In this document: piece by piece, positions 60,287 through 64,000 of the stretch
How positions within the stretch are numbered: position 1 is the first letter of the stretch
Layout of the letters: every line of letters starts with the position of its first letter
Source of the DNA: CAYSRC01 sp964433495
Lineage (GTDB): Bacteria; Bacillota; Clostridia; Oscillospirales; Ruminococcaceae
Assembly (NCBI GenBank): GCA_964433495.1
Contig: CAYSRC010000004.1
Span: 1-64,000 of the forward strand
Reading direction: 5' to 3'
Length of the DNA: 64,000 bases
The notes under the pieces: model-generated
What the model was told of the DNA's origin: nothing
The model's database searches: none
The model's input: the letters and a program-made list of their open reading frames with translations, nothing else
Position numbers and translations under genes: made by a program

Positions 60287-60312
60287 GCGGCGGGCACTGC
60301 GGTGCCCGCCGC
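60287..60312 (+). terminator. Terminator of the ferredoxin gene
   Basis: A perfect 11-bp stem GCGGCGGGCAC/GTGCCCGCCGC, loop TGCG, 15 nt beyond the stop. The T-tract is short (ATTTCAATT). Confidence 0.7.
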
Positions 60313-60412
60313 ATTTCAATTGCGCGGGGCTTTTGCCCTCTTTCCCCTTAAATCGAATCCATATGCCGGCACCCCGACGACCGAGGGCGGGACACCCAAC
60401 GCAAAGACATCT

Positions 60413-61111
60413 ATGGAAACTGAAATTTTAAAAAACGGGACGCGCGTCTACTCAGACGGCGGCATAAAGCTCTGCGCCGACCCGCTGCTGCTCGCACACT
60501 TTTGCGCCCCCAAGCCGCGCGAGCGGGGCCTTGACCTCGGGTGCGGCTGCGGGGCGGTGTCGCTCGCGCTGCGCGACGCGGGCTTTTCGGGCGAGCTCAC
60601 CGCGGTCGACATCGACGGCGCGGCGTGTGCGCTCGCCCGGCGCGGCTCGCTCGAATGCGCCGTACCCTTTGAGGTGCTGGAGGCCGACCTGCGCTCGTTC
60701 AAAATCCCGTCGCCCGCCGATTTTGCCGCCTGCAACCCGCCCTTCTTTGCACAGGGCGCGACAGGCAAGGGTTATCGCGCCGGCGCCCGCCACGACGTCA
60801 CCCTGACGCTCGGCGAGCTGGGCCGGGCGGCAAAGCGCCTTGTGCGGTTCGGCGGCAGGCTGTGCGTCTGCATACGCCCCGAGCGGCTCGAGGATCTTCT
60901 GTGCGCCCTTCGCGAAAACGGGTTTGCAACCAAGCGCCTGCGCTTTGCGCGGCACGCTCCGTCCGCGCTGCCGTGGCTCGCGCTCGTTGAGGCGCGCTCG
61001 GGCGCGGGAAGCGGCCTTGCGCTCGAGCCCGACTTTGTCCTGCACGACGCGGCGGGGGCCTTGAGCGGCGACGCTCTGAAAATTTTCACCGAGAAAGCGA
61101 CGCAACCATGA
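60413..61111 (+). CDS. tRNA1(Val) (adenine(37)-N6)-methyltransferase-like protein
   Basis: 232 aa. SAM-binding GLDLGCGCGAVSLALRDAGF near residue 40 and the N6-adenine methylase motif FAACNPPFFAQGA near 100 (NPPF). The Firmicutes YabB/TrmN6 family always sits next to rsmI, as here, with a 4-nt overlap. Weak ribosome site before ATG 60413; the frame further upstream is not supported. Confidence 0.9.
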   Translation: METEILKNGTRVYSDGGIKLCADPLLLAHFCAPKPRERGLDLGCGCGAVSLALRDAGFSGELTAVDIDGAACALARRGSLECAVPFEVLEADLRSFKIPSPADFAACNPPFFAQGATGKGYRAGARHDVTLTLGELGRAAKRLVRFGGRLCVCIRPERLEDLLCALRENGFATKRLRFARHAPSALPWLALVEARSGAGSGLALEPDFVLHDAAGALSGDALKIFTEKATQP

Positions 61112-61983
61112 GCAATGCAAAACTCTACATCACCGCGACGCCGATAGGCAACCTCGGCGACCTCACCCGCAGGGCCGAGCAGGTGCTGCGCGAGGTCGAC
61201 TTTATCGCCGCGGAGGACACCCGCGTCACCGCCAAGATCCTCTCGCACCTCGACATAAAAAAACCTGTGATAAGCTATTATCAGCACAACATGCGCGAGC
61301 GCGGCGACCTGATCATCTCGCGCCTTCTCTCGGGCGAGAGCTGTGCGCTCGTCACCGACGCGGGCACCCCGGCCGTGAGCGACCCCGGCGAGGTGCTTGT
61401 AAAACAGGCGATGGAGGCGGGCATACCCGTCGTGCCGGTGCCGGGGGCGTGCGCCGCCGTGGCCGCGCTGTGCACAAGCGGGCTCGCAACGGGCAGGTTC
61501 TGCTTTGAGGGCTTCATCCCGGTGTCCAAGCAGAGCAGGCGCGAGCGGCTCGAGGAGATCAAGGCCGAGCGGCGCACCCTCATCTTTTACGAGGCGCCGC
61601 ACAAGCTGCGCGCCACCCTCGACGACCTGCTGCGCGTCCTCGGCGACCGCAGGGTGACGCTCGCGCGCGAGCTGACCAAGCTGCACGAGGAGATAACCCG
61701 CACCACCCTTTCGGCCGCGGCGCAGGAATACCGAGAGCGCGAGCCGCGCGGCGAGTATGTCCTCGTCGTCGAGGGCGCGCCCGAACCCGAGCCGCCCGCG
61801 GAACAGGACGACGGCGCAGCGCTGCTGCTCGTGCGGCAGGGCGTCGACGAGGGCCTGCCCCTCAAGGCCGCCTGTAAGCGCGCGGCACAGCAGACGGGCA
61901 GACGGGCGAGCGACCTCTACCGCCTCGCCGTCGAGGAGCGGGGACAGCGCGAGCCGGGCCTTTCGACCGATGAGGGGGCTTGA
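61108..61983 (+). CDS. 16S rRNA (cytidine(1402)-2'-O)-methyltransferase
   Basis: 291 aa. Tetrapyrrole-methylase fold: KLYITATPIGNLGDLTRRAE at the N-terminus, AAEDTRVTAKILSHL near residue 34, VTDAGTPAVSDPGEVLV near 83 and IPVVPVPGACAAVAALCTSG near 105. Modifies C1402 in the ribosomal decoding centre with RsmH. Starts inside the last codons of the methylase gene (ATGA overlap). Confidence 0.95.
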   Translation: MSNAKLYITATPIGNLGDLTRRAEQVLREVDFIAAEDTRVTAKILSHLDIKKPVISYYQHNMRERGDLIISRLLSGESCALVTDAGTPAVSDPGEVLVKQAMEAGIPVVPVPGACAAVAALCTSGLATGRFCFEGFIPVSKQSRRERLEEIKAERRTLIFYEAPHKLRATLDDLLRVLGDRRVTLARELTKLHEEITRTTLSAAAQEYREREPRGEYVLVVEGAPEPEPPAEQDDGAALLLVRQGVDEGLPLKAACKRAAQQTGRRASDLYRLAVEERGQREPGLSTDEGA

Positions 61984-62007
61984 AGCCGCCCCGCAGGGGC
62001 AGTTCCC

Positions 62008-62087
62008 CGACAGGCCTCCAAGGCGCGCTGCGCTTTGGTTTGCTTGCAGCGTTTGCCCGCTGCCCGCAGGCGGGCAATTCCCTGTCG
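62008..62087. other. Second candidate multi-hairpin element
   Basis: Outer arms CGACAGG (62008-62014) and CCTGTCG (62081-62087) enclose CCAAGGCGC-GCT-GCGCTTTGG (9 bp with one G-U, 3-nt loop) and TTGCCCGC...GCGGGCAA (8 bp). Weaker than the 53.4-kb element. It lies just after rsmI. Confidence 0.4.
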
Positions 62088-62207
62088 CCTTGAGGTCGGC
62101 GCCGATTCGGCCGGCATTTCGTTTACGGTTCGCTTCATCCGATGTTTCAACCGAAACTTTTTTCGGGACATCTCCTCCGACTGAAGCGGAAGATTTTTGC
62201 GAATAAC

Positions 62208-62260
62208 AAAAAGCGCTCCCGAACCCCGCATCTGCGGGAGGTCGGGCGCGCTTTTTGGTC
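62208..62260. terminator. Bidirectional terminator after rsmI
   Basis: AAAAAGCGC...TCCCGA pairs with TCGGGCGCGCTTTTT around a CCCGCATCTGCGGG inner hairpin. Likely terminator of the trmN6-rsmI transcript or of the opposing AAA gene. The stretch 62261-62685 holds no supported gene. Confidence 0.75.
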
Positions 62261-62685
62261 GGACTTTTTCATCCTTAAATCGTTTTTATCCTCCGACAGG
62301 CGGTCTGCTTCGCGCCGCCTTGTCGCAAAGGGCCGCCTCCCACCCGTGCACCATGTGCCTGCGGGGCAGGTGAATCACAGAGCGCCGCCCGAGGCGGTTC
62401 GGCACGGGCGATGCCCCGCCCCGGCACAGCACAAGCCTACCGTTCGACGGGCACGGCCGCCGCGCGCCCTGCCGGGGCCACGGCCGCAGTCCACACGAGA
62501 GGCCGTCCGGCGTGCGCTCGCCCGCCGCAGCGTACAGAGCCGAATCCCCATCCGCCCGACGTGCGCCGAACCCTCGCCCGGGCCGCTCAAGCCGTCAGAG
62601 CCCCGATCGGATCGCAATGCCCTCCGCGGCCTCTCAAGCCCGTCCGCCCTCCGCAAAGCCGCCCCCCAAAAAGGCCGCGTCTTTG

Positions 62686-63402
62686 TCAAAGCAGCGCGGC
62701 GGTTCGCTCGGGGGCGTTCACAAAGTCCCGCATCAGCTTAAAGTGCTCGGTCTCGCGGTAGTCGCACCGCCGCATCCCCTCTCCGTCGAGCGCGTAGACG
62801 ACCGCGCCGGGGCACGCCATCAGGATGGGGGAGTGCGTCGCGACGATCAGCTGACTTCCCCCTGACGCAAGCTCCTTCATGCGGGCGAGCAGCGCCAGCT
62901 GCCGCAGCGGCGAGAGGCCGGCCTCGGGCTCGTCCATGATGTAAAGCCCCTGCCCGAAGCGGTTGAGCGCGAGCGCCATCACCCCCTCGCCGTGGGACAG
63001 CTCGTGCAGCGAGCGCCCGCCGTACCCCTTGAGCATGACGTCGGGGTCGCCGTCCGCGATGTTCTCTATCTCGGTGGCGACGTTGTAGAGCGACTCGCTT
63101 CTCAGAAAAAAGCCGTCGCGCGGGCGGCCTGCCGACTTTATGAGCTTGAGGCTCTGCCACAGGCGCGAGTGGGTCTCGCGCGTCGCAAAGTGAAAGTTGC
63201 GGCTGCCGCCCTCGGGGTTAAAGCCCCATGCGACCGCGACCGCCTCGAGCAGCGTCGACTTGCCCGAGCCGTTTTCGCCGACAAACACCGTCACGTCGCC
63301 GAACCGCACCCCGTCTTTCGCGACGCTTTTTACCGCGGGGAGGGCCGCCGTCCAGTCGTCGGGCGGCAGGGCTTTGAGCCCCGCCTCGAGGATATACCTC
63401 AT
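62686..63402 (-). CDS. AAA family ATPase (ABC-type, SMC-like)
   Basis: 238 aa. Walker A FVGENGSGKSTLLEA near residue 40, signature-like ELSHGEGVMALALN near 140, Walker B GLYIMDEPEAGLSPLRQLAL near 160 and switch His in VATHSPILM near 190. Stand-alone ATPases of this type occur in many Firmicutes, role unknown. Its ATG overlaps the GNAT stop as ATGA. The longer open frame to 63984 is a GNAT shadow. Confidence 0.9.
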   Translation of the reverse strand: MRYILEAGLKALPPDDWTAALPAVKSVAKDGVRFGDVTVFVGENGSGKSTLLEAVAVAWGFNPEGGSRNFHFATRETHSRLWQSLKLIKSAGRPRDGFFLRSESLYNVATEIENIADGDPDVMLKGYGGRSLHELSHGEGVMALALNRFGQGLYIMDEPEAGLSPLRQLALLARMKELASGGSQLIVATHSPILMACPGAVVYALDGEGMRRCDYRETEHFKLMRDFVNAPERTAALL

Positions 63403-63959
63403 CCCTCGCGCGCGGGCTCGAGCTTTCGCATAAACTCGAGCCTCACCTCGCGCTTCTCGACGTCGCTGTTGGAGTAGCAGCCGAGGTCGCACCCGCACAG
63501 CGAAAACCCCGCCGCGCGGTAGAACCCGATTGCGGACACGTTGCAGCTCTGCGTCTCGAGCACAAGCGCCCGCGCGCCGACCTCCTTCGCGTGGCCGACG
63601 GCGCTGAGCATCAAAAGGCTGCCGATGCCCATGCCGCGCAGCCCCTCGTCGACAAGCAGGTTGGTGATGCGCAGACGGTTGTTCCACCGCTCGTGGCACA
63701 GCTCGATGACGCCCACCCCGCGCTCGTCCGAAAACGCCGCGAAGATCACGGGGTCGCTCACCCACGCCGCGCACAGCTCGTCGCTGAAGCTCTTTTGCAC
63801 CGGCGCGTCCATCCTCTTTTTTACGAACCTTATCCCGAAGCCGCCGTCCGACACCTCGGCGTCGTAGTATTCGTCGGTCGTGTATCGAAACGCAAGCTTT
63901 GTCCCTCTCACCCTGTCGGGCTCGAGCTCCCTTATCCTCACACTGCGCTCTGTTGCCAT
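63399..63959 (-). CDS. GNAT N-acetyltransferase, streptothricin-acetyltransferase-like
   Basis: 186 aa. ERWNNRLRITNLLVDEGLRG, MGIGSLLMLSAVGHAKEVGA, LVLETQSCNVSAIGFYRAAG and the end YSNSDVEKREVRLEFMRKLE follow the SatA/YyaR group, which acetylates streptothricin in Bacillus. Whether it confers resistance here is untested. Translationally coupled to the AAA ATPase gene and to an upstream gene that enters from the right edge. Confidence 0.9.
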   Translation of the reverse strand: MATERSVRIRELEPDRVRGTKLAFRYTTDEYYDAEVSDGGFGIRFVKKRMDAPVQKSFSDELCAAWVSDPVIFAAFSDERGVGVIELCHERWNNRLRITNLLVDEGLRGMGIGSLLMLSAVGHAKEVGARALVLETQSCNVSAIGFYRAAGFSLCGCDLGCYSNSDVEKREVRLEFMRKLEPAREG

Positions 63960-64000
63960 TCGGCCTCACCCGCCCTGCGCGCAAAATCGTCTATCTCGGC
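63938..64000 (-). CDS. Partial CDS at right edge (C-terminal 20 residues)
   Basis: Reading leftward from 64000, one frame gives AEIDDFARRAGEAEWQQSAV and stops at TGA 63940-63938, overlapping the GNAT start by 22 nt. Composition is protein-like and the overlap matches the tight packing of the two genes that follow. Too short to name. Confidence 0.5.
   Translation of the reverse strand, partial: AEIDDFARRAGEAEWQQSAV

Noticed and set aside
62142..62741. 199-codon plus-strand open frame
   Set aside because: Arg/Pro/Ala-rich translation without domain motifs, crosses a bidirectional terminator and overlaps the AAA ATPase gene end.

Overview
The window comes from a GC-rich (roughly 63-65%) endospore-forming member of the Clostridia, most likely a gut or anaerobic Oscillospiraceae/Christensenellales-type organism. 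The evidence is: sporulation genes (spoIID, spoIVB, spoVT); strict-anaerobe proteins (a 2[4Fe-4S] ferredoxin, a flavin reductase-rubredoxin fusion, an Fe-S aldo/keto reductase remnant); AGGAGG-type ribosome binding sites; T-box and L-box leaders; and dispersed intergenic palindromic repeats. No rRNA, tRNA, CRISPR, prophage or insertion sequence was recognised. Assignment below order level is not possible by reading alone.

Layout. 0.3-7.5 kb: a VanY-like carboxypeptidase, a membrane protein, trmL behind an ECF transporter S component, a SAM methyltransferase with a terminator in its leader, a flavin reductase-rubredoxin and an SDR. 8.1-14.2 kb: a cell-envelope cluster read leftward, murT-gatD-glycosyltransferase-rfbA-rfbD-rfbB, linking lipid II amidation-type genes to dTDP-rhamnose synthesis. 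14.5-16.8 kb: nucleoside hydrolase and M42 peptidase. 17.2-18.8 kb: an LCP-like protein and a lipoprotein. 19.2-21.5 kb: an ABC exporter pair with its own promoter and a palindromic upstream site. 22.1-24.3 kb: a divergent MFS/AraC pair. 25.1-28.2 kb: an amino-acid ABC importer controlled by a lysine riboswitch, so a lysine importer. 28.4-30.8 kb: small membrane proteins and citrate synthase. 31.1-36.5 kb: spoIID and spoIVB convergent, then a large SGNH hydrolase. 36.8-40.6 kb: a lipoprotein, an HTH-nucleotidyltransferase-like fusion and an aldo/keto reductase pseudogene. 41-50.5 kb: DUF308 protein, HAD phosphatase with nicotinate phosphoribosyltransferase, AraC/GyrI regulator, spoVT, a GntR regulator with three TGGTnnnACCA-type sites, a stand-alone 5'-3' exonuclease, a PatB-type lyase and a DUF3737 protein. 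50.7-54.2 kb: WYL regulator, GyrI-like, VOC and GNAT proteins, with a cloverleaf-shaped inverted-repeat element at 53.35-53.44 kb. 54.7-57 kb: thrS with a complete T-box leader. 57.9-64 kb: DJ-1-like protein, a secreted protein, ferredoxin, the trmN6-rsmI pair, and an AAA ATPase/GNAT pair running off the right edge.

Across the window, gene-free stretches of 0.3-0.85 kb carry two repeat modules. Module A is a CTCCCC/GGGGAG palindrome with CAATCCCTC or CAACCCCTC tags. Module B is about 110-130 bp with a core around GTCAAACGTCCGTTCC; six copies were found, all in the same orientation although the flanking genes point both ways. These repeats, the cloverleaf element, the fused HTH-nucleotidyltransferase-like protein and the GatD with a replaced histidine are the least explained parts of the window.
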